64,000 nt of DNA from Phaeobacter piscinae (GTDB lineage Bacteria; Pseudomonadota; Alphaproteobacteria; Rhodobacterales; Rhodobacteraceae), in the NCBI RefSeq assembly GCF_002407245.1, contig NZ_CP010682.1:62001-126000 (forward strand), in the 5' to 3' direction. The first letter of the stretch is position 1, and each line of letters begins with the position of its first letter. Shown here piece after piece: positions 51,592-60,322 of the stretch. The notes below the pieces were generated by a model. That model saw only the letters and a list, made by a program, of their open reading frames with translations, was not told the DNA's origin and ran no database searches. A program made the position numbers and the translations under genes.

Positions 51592-53148
51592 TCAGTCGAC
51601 TTTCAGATCGCCGAAGTAGGGGAAGTTGAGAGCGTTCACGATTTTTTCAGCGTGGACACCGTCGCGCGCACCCCAGGCCAGATTCTGCCAGTGCAGCGGA
51701 ATGAAGGCGGCTTCTTCATAAAGGATGCCTTCCAGCTTGCGCAGCAACTCACCGCGTTTGGTCTGGTCGGTCGTTGCATTGGCTTCCGCCATCAGCGCAT
51801 CCGCTTCCGGGTTACAGTAGTTGCCGGAGTTGTACTGGCCGTTGCCGGTGGCTTCATCCGGGCAATGGGTCAGGAACTGGTGGAAGTTCGCTGAGTCTTC
51901 GGTATCCGCGTGCCAGCCGATCATCATCATATCTGCCGCACGCTCGTCGAATGTCGGCCAATATTGCGCCTTGGGCATGGTCTGAAGATCAACCTTAATG
52001 TTGATTTTAGCCAGCATCGAAGCCACAGCCTGCGCGATTTTGTCATCGTTCACATAGCGGTTGTTCGGCGCCATCATGGTGACCGAGAAGCCATCCGCAT
52101 AGCCAGCTTCTGCCATCAGAGCTTTGGCCTTCTCCACGTCAAAGCGCGGCGTCAGGCTCTCATCATAACCAAGGTAGCCGGCCGGGCTGGCCTGTGCACC
52201 AACGGTACCGAAACCACGCATGATGCGGTCCACGATGCCTGCGTTGTTCACGGCATAGTCGATCGCCTTGCGAACGCGTGCATCTTTGAACGCTTCAACG
52301 CGGTTCTGGTTCAGTTGGAACGTGATGATACGTGTGCCAGGCTCGGTGATCAGCGTGGTACCGTCATGCTCCTCAACCCGCTTCAGGTCTGTCGGCGGAA
52401 CGGGGGCGATAAAATCAACATCGCCTGCCAGCAACGCGGCCACGCGTGTCGGATCTTCCTTGATCGGCGTGAGGATGATCTTGTCGACATTGCCCTCAGA
52501 AGCCGTGTCCCAATAACCATCAAAGCGGTCAAAGATAACCTTCACGCCCTGTTCACGCTCGGTGACTGTGAAGGGGCCAGTGCCGGAAAGATTGCGCGAG
52601 GCGAAGCTGTCGCCGTGCTTAACCAGTTCAGCCTTGTCTTTGCCGTCCTCGGTGGTGCCGGAGTAAAACTGGCTGTCCATCGGGAAAATATACGTCGCAG
52701 TATGCAGGACCAGCGGATAGGGCTCGGATGTTTTCAGATCGAACGTCAGCTCATCCACCACTTCGACGTCGGTGAAAGGTGCAAAGATACCTTTGAAATC
52801 AGGGCTGGCCTTCAGACGGTCAAAAGTCCAGTCGACATCAGCCGACGTCAGCGCGTTGCCGCTATGGAAGGTTACACCATCGCGCAGTTTGAAGCGCATT
52901 GTGGTGTCGTCAATCTGCTCCCAGCTTTCGGCCAGCCGCGGTGCGAACTGCAGGTCTTTGGTCCAGCGCACCAGCGGGTCAAAAACCATATGCGAAAGCT
53001 GCAGCGTGCCACCCGACAACTGCTCATGCGGATCCAGCGAAACCGGATCGGCATCATAGGCGACCTTGATGGTCACTTCCGCCATTGCTGCCGTGCTCAG
53101 AGTTGCCGTCAGTGTGGCAACCGCGAGCGTGCTCGCAAAATGTTTCAT
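51592..53148 (-). CDS. Dipeptide-type ABC importer substrate-binding protein (DppA-like)
   Basis: A 518-residue SBP_bac_5 protein with a Sec signal (FASTLAVATLTATLSTAAMA, cleavage near residue 23). Features: YDADPVSLDPHEQLSGGTLQ, MRFKLRDGVTFHSGNALTSA, GTGPFTVTEREQGVKV, DARVRKAIDYAVNNAGIVD. The ATG at 53148 follows GGGAGGA. It heads the operon binding protein-DppB-DppC-DppD-DppF-LysR on the minus strand. The family covers peptides, haem and glutathione; the ligand is unknown. Confidence 0.92.
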   Translation of the reverse strand: MKHFASTLAVATLTATLSTAAMAEVTIKVAYDADPVSLDPHEQLSGGTLQLSHMVFDPLVRWTKDLQFAPRLAESWEQIDDTTMRFKLRDGVTFHSGNALTSADVDWTFDRLKASPDFKGIFAPFTDVEVVDELTFDLKTSEPYPLVLHTATYIFPMDSQFYSGTTEDGKDKAELVKHGDSFASRNLSGTGPFTVTEREQGVKVIFDRFDGYWDTASEGNVDKIILTPIKEDPTRVAALLAGDVDFIAPVPPTDLKRVEEHDGTTLITEPGTRIITFQLNQNRVEAFKDARVRKAIDYAVNNAGIVDRIMRGFGTVGAQASPAGYLGYDESLTPRFDVEKAKALMAEAGYADGFSVTMMAPNNRYVNDDKIAQAVASMLAKINIKVDLQTMPKAQYWPTFDERAADMMMIGWHADTEDSANFHQFLTHCPDEATGNGQYNSGNYCNPEADALMAEANATTDQTKRGELLRKLEGILYEEAAFIPLHWQNLAWGARDGVHAEKIVNALNFPYFGDLKVD

Positions 53149-53676
53149 TATTCGTCCTCCCGTTACGATATTGTTATTTCATCGGTATCGCAGGGCTGGC
53201 GAACAATCCAATGCCGATTGCAATGCGGCTATGCAAAATACGTATAGCGAAATATTCTATTACTAATCAATTTCTTACCATCATTATCTCGTTGCCCGCA
53301 GCCATCTCGCTATTCCTTTGCCAGATAGGGCAGTCTCTATCCGGGATGGCAGAATCAGCTCCGACAGCGATGCCGAACGTGGCGGCTTGCGCTGAAACTT
53401 GCGCACAAGGATCAAGCATCTGCGCCACTTTCTGCCTAGAGCCGCGCGATCCCCGAATAGTCGCACGCCCGAGAATCAGAGCGCATCAAAGGCAAACAGC
53501 GCCGAGCGCTCGTCGCCATCTAAGAAACAGTCAATAGCATTGCGGGGTTTTGTACGCGATGGGTGCCTATTAATGTCTCGTTAACCAATATTGTCGGCCA
53601 AAAGTTTGCGCGCTGTTCGGAAAAACCCTATCGCTTTTAATCAAATCGTTCCATCCAATGCGAAAGAGAGCCCTCA
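53149..53676. other. Divergent intergenic region, binding protein / RTX protein
   Basis: 528 bases with no credible gene. The A+T-rich part next to the binding-protein gene (53220-53290) and that next to the RTX gene (53560-53660) probably hold the two promoters. Short frames in the G+C-rich middle lack ribosome sites. Confidence 0.6.
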
Positions 53677-54600
53677 ATGGCAAATGTATTCGTTGCGTCG
53701 TTTCCAGGCGTGTCCTCGCTGAGCAACTACTTGGCCTTTGACGGGTTTGAGACCTCTCGTACGTCGTTCGGAACCATCGTCTCGCCTACTGAGCTTGAGC
53801 AGACCGGCGAAGATGGTTCAATTCTGCGTCTCGGCGGCGATTTCTCCAGCGACGATCAGGCCGACTGGCAGATATTCTCTATGGATCATTCGCTTGATGG
53901 CGCTCCGATCGTTTCGATTTCTGATATCTCGGTAAGCTTCGACCAATTCGTCTCGTTGCGCGCCGAGGACGTCGCAAGGGAGCTTCTGTCCGGCGCAGAT
54001 CAGATTACCGCGCTATTGAATGATAGTGTTACGGCAATCCGTACTTATGCTGGCGCAGATCAAATTTCGCTTGGCGCCGGCGACGATACGGTCGCGGCCG
54101 GTGCTGGTAATGATTTCCTGACCGGAGGGTTGGGAGCTGATGTTCTGCGGGGCGGTTCAGGAGCCGATTCACTGCATGGCAACGGCGGCGACGATGTGCT
54201 GCGCGGTGGAGTGGGCCGCGATGTCATCTTTGGTGGCGTTGGAGCTGACCTTCTTGGAGGGGGGCGAGGCAATGATCGCCTGATTGGAGGATCCGGCAGC
54301 GACACAATGCGCGGCGGGGCTGGCGTAGATCGCCTGTACGGCGGAACCGGGGATGACGTGCTGACCGGAGGTGACGGGGCTGACATCTTTGTGTTCAACG
54401 AGGGCGATCACACAGACCGCATAACTGATTTTGAGCTCGGTGTTGATCGTATCAAACTGGGTCGTGGTGCGGAGAGTATGGACGATGTCGATTTTGGCCA
54501 AGTTGGCGATGATGCCGCGATCTATTTTGCCAATGTGACCGTTCTGGTCGAGAATACGGCGTTTTCCGAACTACAACACGCAGACTACTTTTTGTTCTAA
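53677..54600 (+). CDS. RTX (hemolysin-type calcium-binding repeat) secreted protein
   Basis: A 307-residue acidic protein without a Sec signal. The N-terminal 130 residues are unassigned; residues about 130-255 carry some 13 GGxGxDxLx nonapeptide repeats (GAGNDFLTGGLGADVLRGG and so on) that bind calcium in a beta-roll; the C-terminus (IFVFNEGDHTDRITDF) is the usual type I secretion end module. It would be exported by a type I system, none of which is in the window. AAAGAGAG precedes the ATG. Passenger function unknown. Confidence 0.88.
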   Translation: MANVFVASFPGVSSLSNYLAFDGFETSRTSFGTIVSPTELEQTGEDGSILRLGGDFSSDDQADWQIFSMDHSLDGAPIVSISDISVSFDQFVSLRAEDVARELLSGADQITALLNDSVTAIRTYAGADQISLGAGDDTVAAGAGNDFLTGGLGADVLRGGSGADSLHGNGGDDVLRGGVGRDVIFGGVGADLLGGGRGNDRLIGGSGSDTMRGGAGVDRLYGGTGDDVLTGGDGADIFVFNEGDHTDRITDFELGVDRIKLGRGAESMDDVDFGQVGDDAAIYFANVTVLVENTAFSELQHADYFLF

Positions 54601-54722
54601 AATAGTGGCTGTAGAACCAGATGCCTTAGTCAATCCGGCATTGGTCCAAGGATCTACCGCTCTCTGAGCCGCTTAGACGGCAACAAACGAGCTGAACTTA
54701 GGCTCACCGAAGGAGGTAAATG

Positions 54723-55208
54723 ATGACTCTTGTTAAGTGTAAACTTGTTGCCGCAGCCCTTTCCTGCATCCTGCCAATGACGGCAGCTGCCGATCCAATG
54801 CCTCGCAGTGCGAAAATCGCAAGTCCACAAAAGATCGCCAAGATCTACTCTGGCAAGACTGAGCTTTGGACCAACAACTGTGGTGGTGGGATCTATTTCG
54901 GGCCAGGTGGTCAGGCACGGGCCTGGTGTGCTGATCAAGGTGACAACCTGGGAGCCGGTACGTGGTCCACCGATGCCAACGGTCAGATGTGTCAGGATCT
55001 TGTCTGGTATTATCCAAGCGGGCGCCGTGCGGGTGCCAGCTCAAGTGATAGATCCTGCATCAGCCATGTCGTTGATGCGTGGGGCGTCATGTGGCGCAGC
55101 TGGCCAAATGACCCAGAATGGTGGCCGATGGGAAAAGACACAGGCCTGGTGCGCGGCTATAAATTCCAGACTCAGGTTCGGCAGACCCGTTCGAAATTGG
55201 GCTTCTGA
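54723..55208 (+). CDS. DUF995-family exported protein
   Basis: A 161-residue exported protein: signal peptide MTLVKCKLVAAALSCILPMT ending AAA, then KIAKIYSGKTELWTNNCGGGIYFGPGG-type sequence, WCADQGDNLGAGTWSTD and CQDLVWYYP, matching DUF995 proteins common in Rhodobacteraceae. Four cysteines suggest two disulfides. Of two tandem ATGs the second (54723) is 6 bases from AGGAGG and is preferred. A strong terminator follows. Function unknown. Confidence 0.78.
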   Translation: MTLVKCKLVAAALSCILPMTAAADPMPRSAKIASPQKIAKIYSGKTELWTNNCGGGIYFGPGGQARAWCADQGDNLGAGTWSTDANGQMCQDLVWYYPSGRRAGASSSDRSCISHVVDAWGVMWRSWPNDPEWWPMGKDTGLVRGYKFQTQVRQTRSKLGF

Positions 55209-55232
55209 TAACTCCGCTGGATTTGGTCTCTT

Positions 55233-55270
55233 GAAGGGTCGGTGAAAAATCTCTCCGACCCTTCGCTTTT
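55233..55270 (+). terminator. Rho-independent terminator after the DUF995 gene
   Basis: GAAGGGTCGG and CCGACCCTTC form a perfect 10-bp stem with a 12-base loop followed by GCTTTT, 24 bases past the stop codon. Confidence 0.88.
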
Positions 55271-55312
55271 GGCTTGCGCCGCCGCATAACTGCGAATAAA
55301 CCCCGCAACAGT

Positions 55313-55389
55313 GGACCGATAGCTCAGCTGGATAGAGTACTTGACTACGAATCAAGGGGTCGGGGGTTCGAATCCTCCTCGGTCCGCCA
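55313..55389 (+). tRNA. tRNA-Arg (anticodon ACG)
   Basis: A 77-base cloverleaf: acceptor GGACCGA with TCGGTCC, D arm GCTC...GAGT, anticodon stem CTTGA/TCAAG with loop CTACGAA (anticodon ACG, read as ICG), T arm GGGGG-TTCGAAT-CCTCC, discriminator G and encoded CCA. It reads CGN arginine codons. It lies at the border between gene-dense sequence and the sparse segment to its right, and tRNA-Arg genes are frequent integration sites. Confidence 0.95.
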
Positions 55390-55973
55390 CTTTCTTCCTG
55401 TGTAAGGCGACACATGGTTCTGCCACCAGCGACAGAACCTTGCCATTTTCGCCTCACCTTATTCATCCAACGCATAGACCAAACTCATTGATCCTGACTT
55501 CTTCTTAGGAACGTTAGGGCTGGTTTGCAGACCAGACGCCGCAGGCGCCTGTTCCTGCTGATCTGCCACTTGGCGAACGCGGGTGAGGGCGAGATAATGC
55601 TATTCTGCAATAGTGGTGCTGCCCGCAGGCGCAGCTGAGGGCACGGTGTTGTCTAATAGGCTTGCCCGAGGGGGAAAGCAGAGTCGTACCTCTGATGGCC
55701 AGGGGTGAATGGCTCGTCCTAGTTGCGCTGGTCACAAAGCAAGTGTGGCGGTGCGGGCTACGCCGTTACTTTGCGCAAAAACACGCTGTAATCTGAAGGA
55801 TGATCAGAAAGAAATTCGCCATCGGAGACAAAGCTCTGCGACGGCTGTCTTGCTGGATAAACCTGCCACAAGATTACCCTTTAACAAGGTGTGTTTTGGG
55901 CCGCGACATTGTCGAAGGCGATGAATTCCGTTTGGACATGGTTGCAAAAGTGTTCTGCTGATAGCACTGCTGC
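55390..55973. other. 584-base region without a clear gene, after tRNA-Arg
   Basis: No reading frame with good support. A 53-codon frame at 55800-55961 (+; MIRKKFAIGDKALRRL..., ending MVAKVFC) has AAGG directly at its start but no recognisable homology and may be a gene remnant. No integrase, insertion-sequence end or repeat of the tRNA 3' end was found by eye. Confidence 0.5.
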
Positions 55974-56618
55974 CTATGCAACTGTGTGCCAGATCGCAAT
56001 AATCCCAACGACAATCAAGCTAAGCGCCCAGACCACGTCTAGGTTGAACCAAGTCTTTGACAAGAATTTCAAACCAAGCCAGAAATACATCCCAGCGGCA
56101 AGCGCCCCACCTGCCAGTATCATCGCAGCTGTGTGAGCAGCGGCGACGGTGAAGGCAAGCCCCACATTGGAGTTCATCAGCGCATAAGCAGCTGTGTGGC
56201 CGGCATCGAATTCCGAGACGGCACAGATACCCAAATAGATTGGAACCAGCATCAGCCCTGCGCCATGCGCGAGGGCGGCGAGAAAGGACCACAGCCCCAG
56301 GTTGGCCGGGCTAACTCTCGCCAGAAATCGTGGATGGCGGCGGTTGATCAATAAGTAGATGCCAAGGGAGGCAACTAAGAAGCCCGCGCCGACACGGATG
56401 TGAGCCTCATATTCGACCAGCGTCAGCATCATTGAAAATGGAAGCAGGACCGCAGTCATTGCAATAAAGTGACCCATGGCGAGGGCCGCGAGTGCGTGCA
56501 GGAGAGCAGATGATTTCTGCTCAAATAGCGCGGCTGAGACAGCGAGGGGCCAGCCCATGCCTGGGTTCATGCCATGATAGAAGCCGGAGGCGATGATGGC
56601 CCACCACAGGGCCGTCAT
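55974..56618 (-). CDS. Histidine-containing multi-pass membrane protein, unknown function
   Basis: A 214-residue inner-membrane protein with about six helices. Conserved-looking polar residues sit inside or at helix ends: GFYHGMNPGMGWPL, AMGHFIAM, ALAHGAGLMLVP, AAHTAAM. This resembles the layout of nickel/cobalt or copper transport proteins (NicO/HupE-like), but no family is certain. The ATG at 56618 has GGAAAG upstream; a TTG at 56636 is possible. It follows the SBP56/MtoX-like gene by about 21 bases, so the two form an operon, and copper supply to that enzyme is a reasonable guess. Confidence 0.65.
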   Translation of the reverse strand: MTALWWAIIASGFYHGMNPGMGWPLAVSAALFEQKSSALLHALAALAMGHFIAMTAVLLPFSMMLTLVEYEAHIRVGAGFLVASLGIYLLINRRHPRFLARVSPANLGLWSFLAALAHGAGLMLVPIYLGICAVSEFDAGHTAAYALMNSNVGLAFTVAAAHTAAMILAGGALAAGMYFWLGLKFLSKTWFNLDVVWALSLIVVGIIAIWHTVA

Positions 56619-56639
56619 CGATGCTGCGCTTTCCAAGTC

Positions 56640-58037
56640 TTAAACGTTTGGGTAGCAAAAGCTGTCGGTTGAACAGTCGCCGCCCTCCAGCCGAATTTGG
56701 TGAGACCTGAGGCCTTTAGGAAACTCGACATAGAAGTTCTTGTCGAGGTAAAAGCCGTTCTCGTCATTGTGGGCCATGATCATCTGACCGCCTTCATCGT
56801 TTGGATAGAACTGATCATCCCAGGTGGAATACAGCGAATTGGTCCAAAAGACCCTTTTGCCATCGCGGCTGATTTCTACCATTTGCGGGCCGTAAACGAA
56901 GGGCTTGCCGTTGGGGTGATCTGTGCCCTTGGCAATGCCGCCAACTTCGACTTTCCCGGCCAGAACCGGGTTTAGCGGGTCGGACACATCATACTGGTGC
57001 ATTTCGCCTAAGCCCCAGCACGCGACGTAAAGGTATTTGTCATCGAGGCTAAGATCGATATCTGTGACCAGCGGTGGCACCGCACCAAAACCTTGCAAAA
57101 GCGGTGGAAGATTTTCCGGATCTTCGGGGCGTGGGTCGATAGTGATAACTTTCTTGGCCTGCCAGGTGCCGTCATCATCACGCCACCATGTAAAGATCGC
57201 ACCTTGAAGGTTGGTCGTATCCACCACCACGCCGCAGAAGCCATAGGACTTAGCGGGGTCGTGGGCTGGTCTGATTTCAAGCGCCATCTGGTAGTTTTCG
57301 CCAAAGTCGATGGTCTGGATGTTTTTGCGCTTCCGCAGGTCCCAGAAATGGATGGAATGGCCGTATTTGTTAGAAAGCAAATCCTCGGGAACGACACCGT
57401 TCTCAAACTGTGGTGGAAGGCCCCATTCGGACGAGACCATGTAGTCTTGCGGCAGATTCCACCAGAAATCGTAGTGCTTGTCCTGCTTGCCGCGGTCCAT
57501 TTCATAGCGGCCGATAATCTCGAACGTCTCGCAATCCATGATGAAGATGCCAGGAGGGCCATCGGTCCCATCTTCGCCGCCGCCGCCTAGAGTCGAGACA
57601 TATATACCCTCAGGGCCACAATGGATGGTGTGCGGGCGGGAGTAGCCTGTCTTGGCAAAAACCTCTTCGGGCTCGATCGTCTTGTGGATCTTGGCTTTTA
57701 GCGGGTCTTTAACGTCAATGATGTAGATGCGCGAGGAGCGGATGCCCGGCACGATCAGATAACGGCGCTCAAGGAAAGCGTGACCTGTCAAAGGGGATAG
57801 GGCCGAGGAACATGCATTCCAGCCAAAGTGGTGAAATTCGTCGCCTTTGTGGGGGACTATGACCTGATGAACAATCTCGCCATAGAACTTAGACTTGGGG
57901 TTCACGTCAACAACCGCAATGCCGTCGGATTGTGACCCGTCTGGGCTCAGCATTATGGTAAAGGCGTAGTTCTCGGTGGGTGCGGCCATTGCTAGCTGCG
58001 GCGTGGCGTGGAACGTGGGGTCAGGTCTTAAGTTCAT
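56640..58037 (-). CDS. mtoX: Selenium-binding-protein-56 family, methanethiol oxidase (MtoX)-like
   Basis: A 465-residue beta-propeller protein of the SBP56 family. Seen: GDEFHHFGWNACSSA, RPHTIHCGPEGIYVSTLGGG, GIFIMDCETFEIIGRY, SEWGLPPQFENG, YGHSIHFWDLRKR, GMI-like ending with RSHQIRLEGGDCSTD. The His residues and conserved Cys fit the copper-dependent methanethiol oxidases, which convert methanethiol to formaldehyde, hydrogen sulfide and hydrogen peroxide. No signal peptide is visible, unlike the periplasmic enzyme of Hyphomicrobium. GGGAGGAAA precedes the ATG at 58037. Co-transcribed with the membrane protein downstream. Confidence 0.85.
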   Translation of the reverse strand: MNLRPDPTFHATPQLAMAAPTENYAFTIMLSPDGSQSDGIAVVDVNPKSKFYGEIVHQVIVPHKGDEFHHFGWNACSSALSPLTGHAFLERRYLIVPGIRSSRIYIIDVKDPLKAKIHKTIEPEEVFAKTGYSRPHTIHCGPEGIYVSTLGGGGEDGTDGPPGIFIMDCETFEIIGRYEMDRGKQDKHYDFWWNLPQDYMVSSEWGLPPQFENGVVPEDLLSNKYGHSIHFWDLRKRKNIQTIDFGENYQMALEIRPAHDPAKSYGFCGVVVDTTNLQGAIFTWWRDDDGTWQAKKVITIDPRPEDPENLPPLLQGFGAVPPLVTDIDLSLDDKYLYVACWGLGEMHQYDVSDPLNPVLAGKVEVGGIAKGTDHPNGKPFVYGPQMVEISRDGKRVFWTNSLYSTWDDQFYPNDEGGQMIMAHNDENGFYLDKNFYVEFPKGLRSHQIRLEGGDCSTDSFCYPNV

Positions 58038-58157
58038 GGTCTTTCCTCCCGAAAAGTCAGTGATATTTGTATAACTAGATGCGGACCTCTTCGTAATCGG
58101 CGTCGATAGTCGGGGTCGCCAGTCAGGCGGCCCACACTCGAAATTCAATTGTCTGAC

Positions 58158-58171
58158 ATTCGAATTCGAAT
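58158..58171. promoter_or_regulatory. 14-bp perfect palindrome upstream of mtoX
   Basis: ATTCGAATTCGAAT is self-complementary and lies 121 bases upstream of the mtoX start codon, in an A+T-rich promoter-like stretch. Candidate operator; regulator unknown. Confidence 0.45.
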
Positions 58172-58283
58172 TGCCTATGCTTTGCAAGATTTTTCTTGAC
58201 GCTGGCTATATTGCGGAAAAGATCAGACATTGGTGCATGTCGCTGTATCGGTTATTTTGTGCTCATCACTGAACATATGGCCT

Positions 58284-58304
58284 AAACCACGCCGGCCGTG
58301 GTTT
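58284..58304. promoter_or_regulatory. 8-5-8 inverted repeat upstream of mtoX
   Basis: AAACCACG-CCGGC-CGTGGTTT is a perfect inverted repeat of 8-bp arms. No T tract follows on either strand, so an operator is more likely than a terminator. Confidence 0.45.
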
Positions 58305-58832
58305 GTAGTATTACACTAAACACCAACTGGTTGCTGAGACAGTCATCCGAGATACAGGTGGCCGAAAATCGGCATGTGCGACAAACCCGGCTTTGCTGCT
58401 TGCTATTTTAAAGTCGAATTCGCCAGTTTCGCGAGAGGCGCAGGGCGGCCTTTGCCGGGTGGAGCGCCCATCCCGCGCAGGAAGGCATGTCGACAGACGT
58501 TATCGCCATGCTTATGAGCAATGTCAGAATCGGCTAGGGGGGCTCTGCTCTGGTAAAATCATGTCATACGTGCCTTTAAGCGCTTTGATTGACTTCGATT
58601 AGGGGGCGAGAACTCTGGTAGATGCAGTTGTGAGCACGATAGGCGTGCGGATACGTTCGGGATCGGAACCCGCCGACGCAAGCAAGTTGCAAAGCTAGCT
58701 TGCTGAACTCAACGAGCTCCACCCTTCTAAACAAGACAAAATAGCTGTCTACAAATCCCGCTCGATTGCTTCATATGGGGCGGGTGCTTTGCTCTGTGGG
58801 CGCCAGCACTAAAAGGGATGCCAACAAGGTGA

Positions 58833-59825
58833 CTAACCGCGCATATGGGGGATGCGCCCAAGTATGTCAGCACCCTGCTGATTCCAAAAGTGCAGCAGGT
58901 CAATAAAAATCCAGTTTTCTGTCAGTTTGTCACCGGATCGTCGGTACATGTCTATCACGCGCATATCACTTGCCTTATCCGATGCAGGCATCCCCATGAA
59001 TCCGCCCGATGGTTTGAGCGTCAGATTTGGCCACCCAAAGAAGCCTCCAAACTCACCTTCTGCAATGCGGGCAATGTGGCCGTTGAACGTGCGATCAGCC
59101 AACCCGTCTCGGAAGGGACCGGCGTGCTGTTTGATGTAACGCTCGATTGTATAAGTGGCACCGATGCCAGTCGGCCCCCACCAGATCATGTCGTCATTCC
59201 AGCTGCGTGGTAACTCTACTTCAAGGCCCAGTTCTTCGCGCCCTGTCCAGTCGCGAATGTCGTTGATCATGAAGTCGATTGCGGCCTTTGTTTTATGACC
59301 TTCTTCGGGGTTCTGGGCATCGAACATGACGCCGGTATGCGTCATTGGAGCGGGGTGTACCAAGTGCGCTCCGGTTTGTGACGCGAACAAACGCAAACCA
59401 GCCTGCGCTGCAAGGTGGGGGATATCAAAAAACATTGCCGTCTCGATTATCTCGCCCCCTTCGACACGGTGGAACTCTGCATAACGCAGCATTGCAATCT
59501 TGTTGGTGGGCGGAATGTTCAACCATGGTTCATCGAACAGCCCCATCAGATGTCCCATCGACGCAACCCAGACACCTCCGGCATCGAGTTGGTTTTCACC
59601 AGCCATGAAGATATCCAACCGGCGCTGCATTCGGCGCAGAGAGTTTTGAAGGGGTTCCCAGAACCGTTTGGCAACTTCGACCGGATCATGAATTTCATGG
59701 AACGGATGATAACCACGCCAGATGGCGTCAGGTGAAAAGTAGGTTTTGGCGGCAGCCACGGCACCTTCGTCCAGCGCAGCAAAATAGCGACGAACAAGAT
59801 CTTTAGCAGATTGTAAATCAGACAT
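58833..59825 (-). CDS. SnoaL/NTF2-fold protein with two domains, intact
   Basis: A 330-residue protein made of two nuclear-transport-factor-2-like (SnoaL) barrels, about 1-160 and 170-330. First domain: LVRRYFAALDEGAVAAAKTY and SPDAIWRGYHPFHEI. Second: FMINDIRDWTGREEL, NLTLKPSGGFMGMPAS, IDMYRRSGDKLTENWIFIDLLHFW, the usual closing strand of this ester-cyclase-like family. Start 59825 with GAGAGG upstream is preferred over a GTG two codons earlier. It is flanked by two degraded relatives and an intact divergent relative, next to a sugar-type ABC importer. Likely an isomerase or cyclase acting on the imported compound; substrate unknown. Confidence 0.75.
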   Translation of the reverse strand: MSDLQSAKDLVRRYFAALDEGAVAAAKTYFSPDAIWRGYHPFHEIHDPVEVAKRFWEPLQNSLRRMQRRLDIFMAGENQLDAGGVWVASMGHLMGLFDEPWLNIPPTNKIAMLRYAEFHRVEGGEIIETAMFFDIPHLAAQAGLRLFASQTGAHLVHPAPMTHTGVMFDAQNPEEGHKTKAAIDFMINDIRDWTGREELGLEVELPRSWNDDMIWWGPTGIGATYTIERYIKQHAGPFRDGLADRTFNGHIARIAEGEFGGFFGWPNLTLKPSGGFMGMPASDKASDMRVIDMYRRSGDKLTENWIFIDLLHFWNQQGADILGRIPHMRG

Positions 59826-60007
59826 ATTCACCTCTCAGTTCTTAAGGGTGTCTGGCGGGCAATCCGTCAGACTGCGCCGCGGGTTAGGCCGCGTATTGTT
59901 TCGCTTAAGTGACTTTAAACTCAGGTCGAAATCGTCAAAAAACTGCACCTCCTGCTCGATGGCATGTTGTACAAAAGTCGTCCGGTTGCCTGTTGTATGT
60001 ATGGAGC

Positions 60008-60322
60008 TCAGGGATTTGGCCGTCTTAGTTGTTCCATCCGGGCTAGGGCGTCGACTCCGAGTTTTTTTGGTAAATGTACAGCAAGTCTACCAATGCCCAG
60101 TTTTTTGCGAATGAAATCGCCCTCCCTGCGTCAAAAATCCAATCCGCGAATATCCAGGGTTTATCGCGTTGGTAGAGGACCCAAGAGCCCGTCGCCGACC
60201 AGAGTTTGCTGCATGGCAGGCCAACCCACTTCTCCAATGTAGGAACCATCACCAATGAAGTGGCAAAGATCATGGTATTTCTGATCACTCCAGCTTGGTA
60301 TTTCAGCGGCCCATTGCTTCAT
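60008..60322 (-). pseudogene. Degraded SnoaL-like gene, fragment B
   Basis: Minus-strand remnant. One frame reads KQWAAEIPSWSDQKYHDL and GDGSYIGEVGWPAM, then hits two internal stops (PLPTR-stop-TLDIRGLDF-stop-RREGDF). A second frame supplies the continuation KNWALVDLLYIYQK and a return to the first frame gives KLGVDALARM. Joined, these match the end of the intact SnoaL proteins (GDKLTENWIFIDLLHFW), so the gene has at least two stops and two frameshifts. Confidence 0.8.

Larger units (their letters stand above)
58038..58832. other. 795-base largely non-coding region upstream of mtoX
   Basis: Contains two palindromic elements (listed separately) near the mtoX start and then about 500 bases without a supported gene. 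A 69-codon frame at 58393-58602 (+) and neighbouring short open stretches have no ribosome site and no recognisable family; they may be decayed coding sequence. Confidence 0.5.

Noticed and set aside
51910..53247. 445-codon open frame on the plus strand
   Set aside because: It is fully antisense to the DppA-like gene, has no recognisable domain, and reads as the reverse of a G+C-rich coding sequence; the minus-strand protein is unambiguous.
53149..53676. CRISPR array or repeat cluster in the divergent region
   Set aside because: No regularly spaced repeats are visible here or elsewhere in the window; the repeats in 54100-54400 are RTX codons.
55800..55961. 53-codon frame after tRNA-Arg
   Set aside because: No homology recognised and AAGG touches the start codon; kept only as a possible remnant in the intergenic note.
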